Shown in pieces: positions 34,865-46,948 of a stretch of 64,000 nucleotides of DNA. Below the pieces are notes generated by a model. The model made no database searches and had not been told where the DNA came from. It saw nothing but the letters and a program-made list of their open reading frames with translations. Source of the stretch: Eleusine coracana subsp. coracana (lineage: Eukaryota; Streptophyta; Magnoliopsida; Poales; Poaceae); contig CM064422.1 in assembly GCA_032690845.1 (NCBI GenBank), positions 6,324,001 through 6,388,000 of the forward strand, in the 5' to 3' direction. Positions within the stretch are counted from its first letter, which is position 1; each line of letters begins with the position of its first letter. The translations under genes and the position numbers were made by a program.

Positions 34865-36931
34865 TATATTGCCTTGCGTTTTTGTTTCCTTTTTTTTTGT
34901 GTGTGTGAAATTAAATAGAGAAGGGAAAAGAAAAGGAAGAATGGAGAGTACCTGCAGGATCCGATGGTGTTATTAAGTGTGTCAGTTTCCCATCAAAATC
35001 CATCTCTACTTCTGGTGTGGCATAGCAGTAAGAGTTTAGTTAAGGAAGTGGGTGGGATGGATGGAGGGCCGGCCAGAGGGGCTTGTCACAGGAGATCTTC
35101 TAGTTGTTGGTGTGATTCTGGTTGCTGCTTCATTTACCGGGGGGACCAGCACGGGGAGAGGAGGAGGGAGGAGGTGTGTGTGTTGTAGCTTGGAGCCGAG
35201 GGCATCTGGTCCCTCCTGCCTGCCTGCCTGCTCGGCCGGCCCAAAGAGATGGACAACCGCTTTGAGCTGTGCTTGTAGCTAACCCAAGTACCACTCCACC
35301 ACTACCGGGGGACCGGTCCACCAATGCGTTAGCGTACAGAGAATACCACCCGCCACGTACAGGTCCACACACACAGAGAGTCACAGAGACGCCATGCAAG
35401 GCGTATGTATACACGCTGGCTACTATTGGTAACGTGGCATTGCGCCAAAAACTAATAATCCAGCTAGCTGGTGATGGTGTGATGTTAGTTTTGGTTCGCC
35501 TCTGGCCCCCTCCTACTGGGCTCTTGGGCAGTGGGCCTGGAATGTAGTAGTAGCATGGGGGCCTAGCTTGGCAGCTTTTGCGCAGCATCGATCATAGAGA
35601 TCCCTTAAACTTGCAGGCCCATCCACCCGCATCTTGAGCTCCTTCCTCTGTACCCTCTCTGATACGACGACTGACTAGTTAGTGGTACTGTTTAATCATG
35701 AGCATCCTTTACGTTACTGAAGAAACCGGCACAGGTAGTCACAACCTGAACTCCATCATCATCAGAAACTGGACCGGAGCAAATGATGCTAGTACAATTC
35801 AGATTTCAAAAGGAAAAAAAAAAAAGAGGCCTGCCTAATTAAACTTGAGCAAATTAAAGGAGCCAGTTGTAGTAAGAAGTACTAGCAGTAAATCCTGTCA
35901 TTGAACCGAGAGAGCGACATAGGTTGCACTGTCCTCGCAGAGAATCTGCATGCCGGGTTGCCTTCCGCCGTTACAACACATGTAGCGTGACAAAAGGGAG
36001 GATGCCGCGGCGGCAGGCAGGCAGAGGTTACAGTTTTTACAGGTGCGCGCGCAGTTGCAGCTGCAGAGGGCCGGGTTCTCGTTGTCTAGGCATTCGCTGT
36101 CGTTTGCACATGCTTCTCCGCTCGGCGACGCCGCGCGCCTGCCTCCGTCCCACAAGTGACCACGGACGGATGAAAATCATGAACCGATGATGATCCACTC
36201 AGAAGCCAAGATGCTCGCGCGCCCACGCTGCGGGCCTCTCTGCTGCCGGCCGTCGTCGTCTGAAGAACTCCATCGTCATTCTCCCTGCAAAAATTTTTCG
36301 AAATAAAGCAGCAGGCGACTACTAGTAGCCACGGCCCCGCAGCGCCGACGAGTGATCCAAGGCGCCTCTGCCTGCCTGCCTGCCACTGACGCTGCTGACT
36401 GCTGTATATACTACATGCGTCGATCTCGGTGGCCTGATCCAGCTCTGCAACGTACGTATGCGCAGCAGCTGGGGCAAAGGGAATGCGCGGTTCCCGAGGG
36501 CTCAGCGCAGGACATGACGAGCTGTCGATCGATCAGTACTCAGTAGTAGTACTATATCTCTGCGGACTGCGGTCTGCTGCTGCTGCGGCGGCGGCTGGTC
36601 TTGCAGTTTGCAGAGCGGAGCGCGAGAGCTTTTGTTCGGACGTGCTGTCGCGCTCAGGCGGCAGTGGCGTGGCATGTTGTTCGCTTGTTGTGTGGTGTGG
36701 CCCGAACGATTTGATATCTGTTTAACTCCTCCTTCAACCAGTACTGGAAATTGTGCGGATGTTGACGTCGATGATTTGTGAATTTGCTGCGGGACAGGGA
36801 AGAGATATGAGGCCCGGGAAGATCCGAAGATTAAAGGGGACGGGAGGAGGTGATCCGGCTGGCTGAGCCATCGCTTTCACGTGTGAACTGATGATGAAGC
36901 ACTACTTGATCCAATTTGTTTATCGGTGTCG
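34865..36931. other. Gene-free region
   Basis: T run at 34890-34898, an A run at about 35813-35824, and GC-rich patches with Cys- or Arg-rich short frames that match no family. I see no gene. Confidence 0.35.
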
Positions 36932-37048
36932 GAAATTCTTCGTGATCGCGAGTGGATCGGAGGGAGGAGTAAGCAGTAACTGCGTGTAAGAATTTCTTCG
37001 TGATCGCGAGTTGATCGGAGGGAGGAGTAAGCAGTAACCGCGTGTATA
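36932..37048. repeat. Tandem duplication of a 58-59 bp unit
   Basis: Two adjacent copies (36932-36989 and 36990-37048) share 'cttcgtgatcgcgag', 'gatcggagggaggagtaagc' and 'cgcgtgta' with only a few mismatches. The high identity indicates a recent duplication. Confidence 0.9.
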
Positions 37049-37705
37049 ACGACGTGAGGTGAAGCGCGTGATCCGTGTTGATTTGTTTGGAGTGCTAAGT
37101 ACTCCAAGTAACATCGCGCGTCATCTTGGAAGAGGTTGCGTAGAACAGAAACAAATTAGTGTGAGCACTGAACTATTGTTTTCATCATCAATAAAAGGAA
37201 GAAACAATGTGTGAACCGGCCGATAATGTACCACAGCATGTTATTAGCTTTATTAAGAGCAACGGCGTGAGATGTTGTTCGAGATTTCGAGCCTGAATTT
37301 ACTGTCTTACTGCACCAAGTGCCACTTTGATGTTCATTGCGTCGTACTACTGTGTTTGGGCTATTAGACGCCTTGAAAGGCTTTTTAATTCTACATATAT
37401 ACACCAAACGAGCTGTGAATTACTGAACAAATTTTCATGGTTACTATCGACGATATTACTGTCCACTCGGTTTGGTAATTCGCGACTGCTTTATGTCCAC
37501 TGTGGCGCAAAGAACTGTATGTACCCTCTGGTGGAATTTGTTCACACAAGTTCGAGCAGTGTCTGTGTGCGACTTTCATCGACCTCAAGATATGTTAGTC
37601 CAATTTCCAATTGTAGAACAAGGATGTGCATGTAACCGTCTATTATAGCGTACATGAACTTGTGTATCAAAAAAATAGCGTAATGAAATTACACCTATGA
37701 CAGGA

Positions 37706-37860
37706 ACATGGCGTTTTTTTTTTTTTGAGGTTACATGGCGTTTTTTTTAAGACCAGAGCATATTGTAGTTTTTCTTTCATGGGAGAGTCGCTCAAAATCA
37801 CGGGGGAAGAAAATATGAAAAGGCTTAAGTTTTTTTTTAGACAAAATGAAAAGGCTTAAG
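37706..37860. repeat. Two poly(T) micro-insertions with flanking direct repeats
   Basis: First: acatggcg repeated around a short T run plus gaggtt (37706-37740). Second: the 15-base sequence atgaaaaggcttaag at 37815-37829 and 37846-37860 around a 16-base insert starting with a T run. Both look like target duplications around extremely truncated poly(A) insertions, or fill-in at repaired breaks. Confidence 0.6.
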
Positions 37861-40800
37861 TAATCAGCCCAATCCGAAAGGACGCCTAAAACAAAGCAAG
37901 ACAACATATCCCAGCGTAGGGCCAGCACCGAGCGGAGATTTCGTGCTTGGGGGCAGCTTCCATCGTCCAGTTATGCATAAGGCGTCCGAGCCGAAATTTG
38001 AGAAAGCCCATGAAGTGTCGAATCTTAGCGTGGCCCATCGCTAAGAACTGCGTGCGTAACCACCCGTTGCCAAGGTTTTTGAATTGAGACGACGGAACGG
38101 TGATCCCAGGGCAAGCATCGTCTGGATGGTAAGGATGCCAATGGAGAAGGTTCGTGGCGGGTGGAACAAAAGTCCACCCGTGATAAGAAATTTACACCTG
38201 TATTCGTATCTATGAGTGGAAATTCACACTCAACGCCTGTACACATTGGGTTTTGGACGGGGATCCTCCACGAGTTTTTTATATGTATAAAAAATATATC
38301 TTTAGTTTAATTCTATATTATTTTAGCACTTTTAATATAATAAAAAACTACTAGCTTATTAATAATTTGATAATTAATATAATATGATAACACATATATT
38401 TATAAAGACTATTACACACATAATTCACACTATCCTAAAAGAATATTTAACTAAAATTTTTGATGGATTTTTTTAGACCACGCAGGTGAAAGAAAAAACT
38501 TATACCCATCCCATGACTGTGTAAGATGGGTGTGAATGAGTCTCGTGGATAAGAAAATGCACTCACACCTGCACTTGTTAGGTGCCAACCCCAACAAAGG
38601 TTGCACCCGGGATCTGAATTGTCATCCAACTGTATGGGCAGTCCTTTGATCGAGCGGTGGGAACAGGGCGGGGTGCCGCGGATCTGCGGGTCAAGGGGAC
38701 GGATACACTCCACCTCACCAGCGATAGCGATTCGCGAAAGCACCCTTTCAGTTTTTTACAGCAAACCATGAAACGCGCGACGACATTGCCCGTATATCAA
38801 AGCCAAAGTCCAAAGATTCGAACAAGATCGACCGGCACCCGGGTGCACCAAGGAGCTGGCGAGTACCAGCTCGATCGTGTCTAGATTTGTGTTTTAGAAG
38901 GCATCCAAGCCGGGCAGAGCTTAGTCGTATACGGTCGACGAGAGTCGTGTCTCAGGCACGACTTGATCGTGCAAGGCGTTAGGCCGGCAGATGGGAAGCT
39001 CAGTCAGCTCCGCTAAATGGTCAAGGCTGTGGTACGGTGCTACAGCAATGGGAACTTTGTTTTTACGTGCGGCACGCGAGCCTCAGGCTCAATAGCGTGC
39101 CATTCCGTGGCACCGGACCGGAACCCGTTTTCCAGACACATGTTCCGCACCCAATTTCACGTGTTGCGCGCTGTCTCAGAGAAGGGGCCTCCATTTCCAT
39201 GCACGTGTGGACCGTTTTCAAACGAGCGAAGAGGGATCGTTCAGCGTGATAAGCATGTGTTTGGAAGTCGCATATATAATTTGACTCGAAGCGCGTCGCC
39301 ATCTTGATTCTGCCTGTTTCAAATATGTAATTGCTGCTATATTCTTTTTCCAAGCTTAACGGAGAACTAACTTCTGTTCGATATGTGATTTACTTGCTCA
39401 CGCGCGCATGTAAAACCATTTTTCTCGGGAGTTTGAGAAACGTTTACTTCAGAAGATTTACAAATTCTCAGTCAGAGCTTGGATATCCTTTGGTTATCTT
39501 TTGAGAACAATGAAAAGTAGATGCAACCCCGCGCATTGCTGTGTTGGTCATGAATATATTACACTAAGATTGGTGAACTTAAGAATAGTAATGTTGAAAA
39601 TAGACAGAGAAGAATTGTATTGCAACACACAAGAGACTGGAAATTTATAAAATTTTGAATAAACAGAATTGTTATTAACAGACATATAGAATAGCTCCGT
39701 AGGTACAAACTATTTTATACTTCTATTAGCACATTGTGTTATATATTTTAGAAAAATAAAGATGGCCGTATTTATGAGATGGCTAATTGATTTCCTAACA
39801 AAGATATACACCGGGAAAACTGTTTTGCATAAGAAAGGGTTCCATGGTTGCTTTTCTATTTTCCTCAATGTTGTTCACTGAAAAATCCAACCTAGAAAAA
39901 ACTAAAGCCAATTAAATAGTTATAACAACCTCACAAACGATATTTATTATTATTATTATTCATGAAAAGGAGAAAATAACTTTATGTTGTGGGAAAAAAT
40001 ACAAATCATAAAGAAAATGAAGTTGCCAATAAATATGGGAAACATATAAGATTAAACACTGATCTTATCAACTATTCTATAATCCTTTTCTTTTGCAAGA
40101 ACAATTTTATAATCTTTTCTAGATATAATAGTGAGGAACATGCAGATTTCATAGAAAAAGATTTACTAACCCCAAACAAATGATCAAAAAAAGACTAAAG
40201 TATTAGCAAACTAAAATCAGTAATCTAGAAATCAAAACACATTAGGTCTTAGATGTGATCTTTTAGTTTTGTGATTAGTTCACTTGTAAAAAATCGTGAT
40301 GATTTGCTTGAGATGAACATGTTTGAGCTTGGATATTTCATCCTCCCACATTTACCCGCAAAACATTGTTGTAACCCCAACGCACCATGCAAAGTTGTAG
40401 AGCTTCCTTCTTCTTCGTCTTCTACCTATTTTCTTCCTTCTTCTCTTGTTAAAAAAAATATGAGGGGGCTTAAGCCCCCTACTGTTTATTGAATTCATCT
40501 TTATGCACCAATATGTGATAAATCTTAGTTGTGCAGCTGAGAAATAAATTAAATTCACATCTTGTCCGTAGATAACATAGTTCACATGTTGTTCGCAACT
40601 TTTTTTTAGTAACTATATTATCCGCAACTTGATAGCATTTGTAACAATGATTTGATGTTGCATCTTCTTTAGGATAGTCCTGTGTATGAACTCGTGAGAC
40701 ACGTGAACATGTTACAATTGTAATCGTTACATAGAGGATGATGAATCGCCTTTCTACGGTGAATGAGGAGCTCATGATACCATGAGTTATCAAATTTATC

Positions 40801-40905
40801 TATAGAGATTGTTAGTCGATAGCATGATTACACTGAGTGATTACACATTATGATTTTCAAGTATCCTCACTCGTTGAATCAACTATTGCATATTGATGTA
40901 TGATA
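37861..40905. other. Gene-free region with a perfect 18-bp palindrome
   Basis: AT-rich around 38280-38460 and 39600-40300. At 40463-40480 there is a perfect palindrome, agggggcttaagccccct. No recognisable coding sequence, although short frames occur on both strands at 39000-39350. Confidence 0.4.
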
Positions 40906-41092
40906 CTCTGCGTCTTAAAATATTTGATGTTTTAACTTTAACCGAGAATTAAAGTGAGATGAAAAAGTGGGAGTGTGCATAAAAAGGAGAAGAAAAAAGA
41001 CAGTGATGTATTGAAAAGAAAAAAAAATATTGAAAAGTGAGAATCATAGTTAGTTGAAAAGCTGAAGCTATAACTAATTTAGGATCAAGGAG
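40906..41092. mobile_element. Diverged Stowaway-like MITE, 187 bp
   Basis: Starts CTCTGCGTCTTAAAATATTTGATG and ends with sequence whose reverse complement is CTCCTTGATCCTAAATTAG, flanked by TA at 40904-40905 and 41093-41094. The ends are only partly matched, so this is an old copy; it sits about 570 bp upstream of the HDR start codon. Confidence 0.6.
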
Positions 41093-41659
41093 TAAATCTC
41101 AGTAGCGCAAAGAAAAAAAAAATCGTGGCTGCGCCGTCCACTCCACTCACCCCTTTCGGAACAGCGCGGCCATCGTCGAGTGCTCGCGCAAACGTGTCGA
41201 TTAACAGTTCCGTCGTGCTGCTTTCTTCCACCAGCCCACGAACACAAGGGGTAGAAACGCAAAAAAATTCAGACGGCGAGAGCTCAGAATTTTGGGCGGC
41301 CAGGAAAACGTGGTGCCGACCGGTCGTTCTGGAAATTTCACCTCCCGGCGCCTCCACCCGGGGCCAGGGGCAGGGCACGGCACAAGAGGACACGGACCGG
41401 CGGGGCGCGCAGCCAGGCGGGGCGCGCCCGGAATAATCCGTCTCGTTTCACGGCACGGCGTTAACCAGAACGCCACACGGCGAGAGGCGCAGAGGGAGAT
41501 AAGAGAAGCGGGTCCCGTGATCCCGTCCCGTCCCACACCTGCTATCCCATTTGCCGTCCGCCTGCTGCTGCTCCACTTCCCCTTGCTGCTGCCGCTCGCT
41601 AGTGCTCTCCGCCACTGAGCGCCACCACGAGCGCCCCCGCCGCGCGCCCGTCCGCGACG

Positions 41660-44600
41660 ATGGCGACCATCACCACGCCGCTCCGCGCCGCGCTGCTCTC
41701 CCCGGCGTCGGCCGCCAACGGCCCGCGGCGGCGCCGCGCGGCGCCCTCATCCGTCCGGTGCGACGCGTCCCCGCCGCCCGGGTCGTCGTCGGCGTCGTTT
41801 GACCCGGACTTCGACAAGAAGGCCTTCCGCCACAACCTCACCCGCAGCGAGAACTACAACCGCAAGGGCTTCGGGCACAAGAAGGAGACGCTGGAGCAGA
41901 TGAGCCAGGAGTACACCAGTAAGTCGAGCAGCCCGCTCGGATTTACTACTACTTACTGCGTGCCCCGAATCGGAGGCGCTCGCATTCCTCCTAATTGACG
42001 CGCGAATTTTTGTTGTTGTAGGTGATGTGATCAAGACGCTCAGGGAGAACGGGAAGACCTACACCTGGGGCCTCGTCACCGTCAAGCTGGCCGAGGCGTA
42101 CGGATTCTGCTGGGGCGTCGAGCGCGCCGTGCAGATCGCCTACGAGGCGCGCAAGCAGTTCCCGGAGGAGCGCATCTGGCTCACCAACGAAATCATCCAC
42201 AACCCAACCGTCAACAAGGTACATGTCGTCGTTAATTGCTGGATATTCTTCTCGCTCATTCATCGCTCCTTGGAAGAACCTGAAGCTTCCTGTGGGATAC
42301 GGATGAGGCAGAATTGGTGGTCTGGTTCTGTGTGTACAATGGTGCATAAGCTTTTGTGCAGTTGAGGGGTATGGGAACAAGGTCCAGGGGTGGAGGTGTC
42401 AAATTCTCAGCTCCTGCTTAATTGGGTTCTATGTCCATGTTCTTATGTGCAGACCAAACATCATAACCTCCATATCGACCTGTGCTTAGTTTTCTGATGC
42501 TTGATCCTGATGACTGTGTCCGTGTGTTCATGAACTAACTTGGAATTCATGTGATTGTCTGCACAGAGATTGGATGAGATGGGTGTACAAATCATTCCTG
42601 TTGATGCAGGAATTAAGGACTTCAATGTTGTTGACAATGGCGATGTTGTTGTATTGCCTGCGTTTGGAGCTGCAGTGGAGGAGATGTACACACTAAATCA
42701 AAAGAAAGTGCAGATAGTTGACACGACTTGCCCTTGGGTTTCAAAGGTACATTTCCTTCTGAGACGAGAAGATCCCTTGTTCTGGCCTTTCATATCACTT
42801 TCTGTTCCTCAGAAGTTGAAAATTTATTACTTGCATGCCAGTCTGATGAACTCTGTTATTCAATGTATAGGTGTGGAACATGGTCGAGAAACACAAGAAG
42901 AGTGAGTACACTTCGATTATTCACGGAAAATATGCTCACGAAGAGACGGTTGCCACTGCTTCTTTTGCCGGAAAATACATCATTGTCAAGAACATTGCGG
43001 AGGTATGTCTGATGAATTGATGCTGTATTGAGTACTATCTACGGCTATTGGCTAAAGATAATTTAATGTTATCAATTCTAACAGACGATGTATGTGTGCG
43101 ATTATATTCTTGGTGGTCAACTTGATGGATCTAGCTCAACAAAAGAGGCGTTCCTTGAGGTTTGACTAAGGATTTTACTTGACTTATTCTTTTTCTGGCT
43201 TGTTAGAAAGGATGGCTCATCAAACTTTTTGATACACGTTTGCAGAAATTCAAGAATGCTGTTTCTCCAGGATTTGATCCAGATGTTGACTTGGAGAAAG
43301 TAGGCATTGCAAATCAAACAACAATGCTTAAAGGAGAAACTGAAGAAATAGGTGGGTTATACTTTGTCATTGTCGCCTTTATAGCTATGTGATTTGTACA
43401 GTTAAAATCTGGTTTAGTATTCATCGATTTTTACTGTGATGCATTATGATTAAAAGGGAAACTTGTCGAGAAGACTATGATGCGCAAGTATGGAGTTGAA
43501 AATGTCAATGATCATTTCATGGCCTTTAACACAATTTGCGATGCCACTCAGGTAGTTTTTTTTTCTTTTTCCAACATATCCACTAGTTTGCACAACACTA
43601 CACCTTGTAGTGTCATCCCTTTGATTATTCTATGAAATACACCCAAGTTCCTGTCATCCCTTTGATTATTCTATGAAATATTCCAAACATATGGTTTCTG
43701 GATGAACTTTGCCATCCTGTTATTTCTATATTATCTTGTTTGATCTGTTGCCTAATGAAGCATATTTGTTGAACAAAGTTTTAATGTTTCATAGCAGTTT
43801 TCTTTCCAAGCTTCCCTGTATTCATGATTACTGGATTGCATGATATGGATCAGTTGGAACAAACAAAATCATCAACAAACACAACACTTCATGTAACCAC
43901 CAGCATTCCTTAAACTTTGTGTAAGACTAAACTGTCAATCCTTTTGAAATAGTGGGTTTATTACCATTGGACGGTAATGTTTTGGAAAAGAAAAATATAC
44001 AGTTGATGTCATGATGACATTCAATCCCCATTTACATGTAACACTACCAAGATATCTATGTTGCACCTTCATTTTACATAGAGTTTTTGATAGATCATAG
44101 TTAATTTGTCTTTGCTCTATTTTATTTTGTAAATATGTTTCTTCAGGCGATAGCTTCTACTCTGACAGATAGTATATTGATTTGTATCCATCCACTTGAT
44201 ACCTCAGGAAAGACAAGATGCTATGTATCAGCTAGTGAAGGAGAAAGTAGACCTTATGCTGGTTGTTGGAGGATGGAACTCCAGCAACACTTCTCATTTG
44301 CAAGAAATTGCAGAACATGAGGGAATCCCGTCCTACTGGATCGACAGTGAACAAAGGATTGGACCAGGAAACAGGATCAGCTACAAACTAAATGTATTCT
44401 CTAATACCCTTCACATATGTTTCTTTATTTAACCAGAAAACAATACCACATTGTTATCATCAACAAAATAAGTAATTTTAAAGTGACTTTGCATTAAATA
44501 GATTGTGAAGCAAAAATAAAAAATAAAATACAGTTGAATGCATATGGACCTCTTTACTGAAATTTGAACTATTTAACAGCATGGTGAACTTGTCGAGAAA

Positions 44601-44830
44601 GAAAACTGGTTGCCTGAAGGGCCTGTCACAATTGGTGTTACTTCGGGTGCCTCAACTCCGGACAAGGTAATATAGAGTTGCCTGTAGACTGCTGGTGCCC
44701 ATGTGTACATTATGCGGAACGGATTGTCAAACTGACAATAATTCCAACGTGTTTGCTTATGCAGGTTGTTGAGGATGCGCTGCAAAGGGTATTTGAGATC
44801 AAGCGTCAGGAATTTTTGCAGGCTGTGTAA
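41660..44830 (+). CDS. HDR: 4-hydroxy-3-methylbut-2-enyl diphosphate reductase (HDR/IspH), plastid
   Basis: Last step of the plastid MEP pathway: reduces HMBPP to IPP and DMAPP using a [4Fe-4S] cluster. Ten exons: 41660-41918, 42022-42218, 42567-42746, 42871-43002, 43085-43159, 43246-43351, 43457-43551, 44208-44393, 44580-44666, 44765-44830; 1383 bases, 460 residues, the usual plant length. All introns are GT-AG and every phase closes. The first ~33 residues (Ala/Ser/Arg-rich, ending SSVRCDA) are a chloroplast transit peptide. Cluster cysteines: C116 in AYGFCWGVER, C207 in VDTTCPWVSK, C344 in NTICDATQ. Substrate-site motifs NEIIHNPTVN, IIHGKYAHEE and GGWNSSNTSHL (369-379) are intact. It converges with the GT77 gene. 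A 28-base sequence is duplicated in the 656-bp intron (43612-43639 and 43653-43680). Function is essentially certain. Confidence 0.97.
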
Positions 44831-45685
44831 AGTTTAAGAATCGATCAAGAGCATAATAACTGATGGCTCAGCAAAGGTTAGTAGAACAATTGCTCCGGGA
44901 ATGCTTGTACAGTAGCTAAGCTTGTAACGCTTTAGGAAATATACTATCGCCACAAAACCCTACTTTTGGGCTGGAATTTACAGTCTGGTAGAAAAGAATG
45001 TTGTAATCATTGGTACGCATAACAGTTGCATCAGCTGTTACAACTTTTTGGCCCTTAAAATTGATGTCAGGGAAGTTTCTCTTCCATGGTTATTGGATTG
45101 AACTCAAATGCAGGATATTTTGTAACTGAAATGCGAAAACTGCTAATTTTCTGTGTATAATAAGCTCAAGTTCAGACTTGCCATGCTATCAGCTGTAATA
45201 GAAATTAGTAATAAGACATTCATTTACTCTCTAATCAATTCCTTTTTTGTTTCTGCTAGTCTACTTAGACGAACTCTGCAATTGTTAGTTCATGTCAACT
45301 TCTGCTAGGCTACTTAAACGAACTCTGCAATTGTTCATGTCAGCTTCCGAATGCTCTGTTGCTAGTTGTTGGACGGATCATGCTTTCTCGACCAAGCTTG
45401 TAAATTTGAGGTGCGAAAGGGCTCCGAATGGTAGGTCTAAAAGTAACCAAACATTAGATTAAACTGTCAACATAGTAGTTTTCTTGCAGTTAACAGATCA
45501 CAACAGCTATTCTCTGCCATTAGAGTCTACAAAAAAAAAACATTCGGTTAAGTATAAGCTTCCTGCAAGAGAAACTCTACTGCCACTACTGAACATCGTG
45601 TAACGCGTACTCCACTACAATGCTGCATTCGTGAAGGCAAGATCAAGAACATCACCATGCCGGAAGACAGAAGTCTTTCCTCGTG
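44831..45685. other. Convergent 3' region between HDR and the GT77 gene
   Basis: About 850 bp shared by two converging genes. It holds both 3' UTRs, an internal near-duplicate ('acttctgctaggctacttaaacgaactctgcaattgtt'-like phrases near 45252-45290 and 45298-45334) and an A run at 45531-45540. No other gene. Confidence 0.55.
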
Positions 45686-46948
45686 TTAAGTCCACGATTT
45701 CGCGCACTCCGAGTGCGCCGGCCACCTCAGGTCCGCAGCCATCCCGTTGAGTCGCTCGGCGGCGGCGCCAAGGACGGCCCTGAGGTCAGCGACCTTGGCC
45801 CGCTGTGTGAGGCAGCAGTTGGCGTGCACGGTGGCCACCTGCGCGGCGTCGCGGCTGTCCTGGCAGAAGCCGCTGAATCGCGCCGTGTCCAGGACGCGCG
45901 CGCCCACGCCGAGCCGCCGGAACGCGCCGCGCCGCACCATCTGGTTGAGCACGTCCTGCTCCTTCATGCCCGCCGACGCGTTCCTTGCGCCGTGCCACTC
46001 GTCGAACAGCGCCACCGTCCGGTTGTTGGACGCCACGAAGAAGAAGCCCGTGTTCAGCTCGTTGCCGGCGTAGTCGCGCGGCCGGCGGTTGAACTTGTCG
46101 CAGCTGATCAGGAAGTCCTCGTCGGCGCGGCTGTCCAGCTTCGGGAACGGGTTCCTCAGCCACATCACGTCCAGATCCTTGCATATCAACAGTCAACGAA
46201 ATCTAAGCATCCATATATATGGCAGTAAGTTGAAGAAGATGTGAAGCGTTTGCGTTGCTTAAAAATACGTACAGTGAAGATGAAGCTGTAGCCGTGCTTG
46301 AGGACGTCGCCGAGGAACCGGATCCGGCGCCACATCATGCGGATGAACCCGTCGGACATGTACAGCTGCTCGGACGAGAGGTCGTCTCCCTCGCCGTCCA
46401 CCGGGCGTAGCCGGTAGCACTTGACGCCGCTGAAGCTCCTGCACCGCTGGAACGCCGGCGCGTCCATGGCCACGAAGAGGACGTGGTCGATGAGCTGCGC
46501 GGTGCCGTCGCCCTGGCGCAGGCTCTCCACGAAGAGGTCGAGCAGGCCGTCCTCCTCGGCGTACGCCTTGTTCAGCACGGTCAGGATCAGCGTCTTGTTG
46601 TTCGTGTACGCCGCGCCGCTGAGCGCCACCTCCAGATCGTCGGGAGCAAACGCCTGGCCGGCCATGACAAACCAATATAATGCCAAGAATTAATGTAGGG
46701 TTTAGAGGTGCTTTAATTTATGGGGTAATAACACATAACAGTATCTGAAGGAGTTCATTGTAATTGAAGTGTATACTTGCCGATGATCGACGGCGCCACA
46801 TGTTGAAGAACTTCTGCTCCTTGGCGGCGCCGCCGGCCGGAGAAGACGCGAGGTACGTGCAAACCAGGACGACGAGGCAGACGGCGCTGAGAGCCACCAC
46901 ACGGCTCATTGTGCAGTGCTCCGGCCGAGCTATTACCGACATGCTCAT
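45686..46948 (-). CDS. GT77-type nucleotide-diphospho-sugar transferase, type II membrane protein
   Basis: Exons in transcript order: 46781-46948, 46273-46653, 45686-46177; 1041 bases, 346 residues. The N terminus is a short cytosolic part plus one transmembrane helix (VVALSAVCLVVLVCTYLA, about 16-33), typical of Golgi enzymes. The Pfam nucleotide-diphospho-sugar transferase domain follows: LILTVLNKAYA, FVESLRQGDGTAQLIDHVLF, MMWRRIRFLGDVLKHGYSF, the DXD metal and nucleotide-sugar motif DLDVMWLRNPF (D184, D186), GFFFVASNNRTVALFDEW, EQDVLNQM and VHANCC. It resembles the uncharacterised plant At4g15970-like group; the acceptor is unknown, cell-wall glycan or glycoprotein being likely. ATGs at 46948 and 46909 are both possible. 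The first intron fits best with a GC donor (TCG|GCAAGT); a phase-0 GT alternative would leave a 79-bp intron. Confidence 0.88.

Noticed and set aside
36932..37048. CRISPR-like repeat
   Set aside because: Only two adjacent copies with no spacers, in a plant genome; it is a simple tandem duplication.
45683..46228. + strand frame opposite GT77 exon 3
   Set aside because: Shadow of the GT77 coding sequence, which has the DXD and VHANCC motifs on the minus strand.
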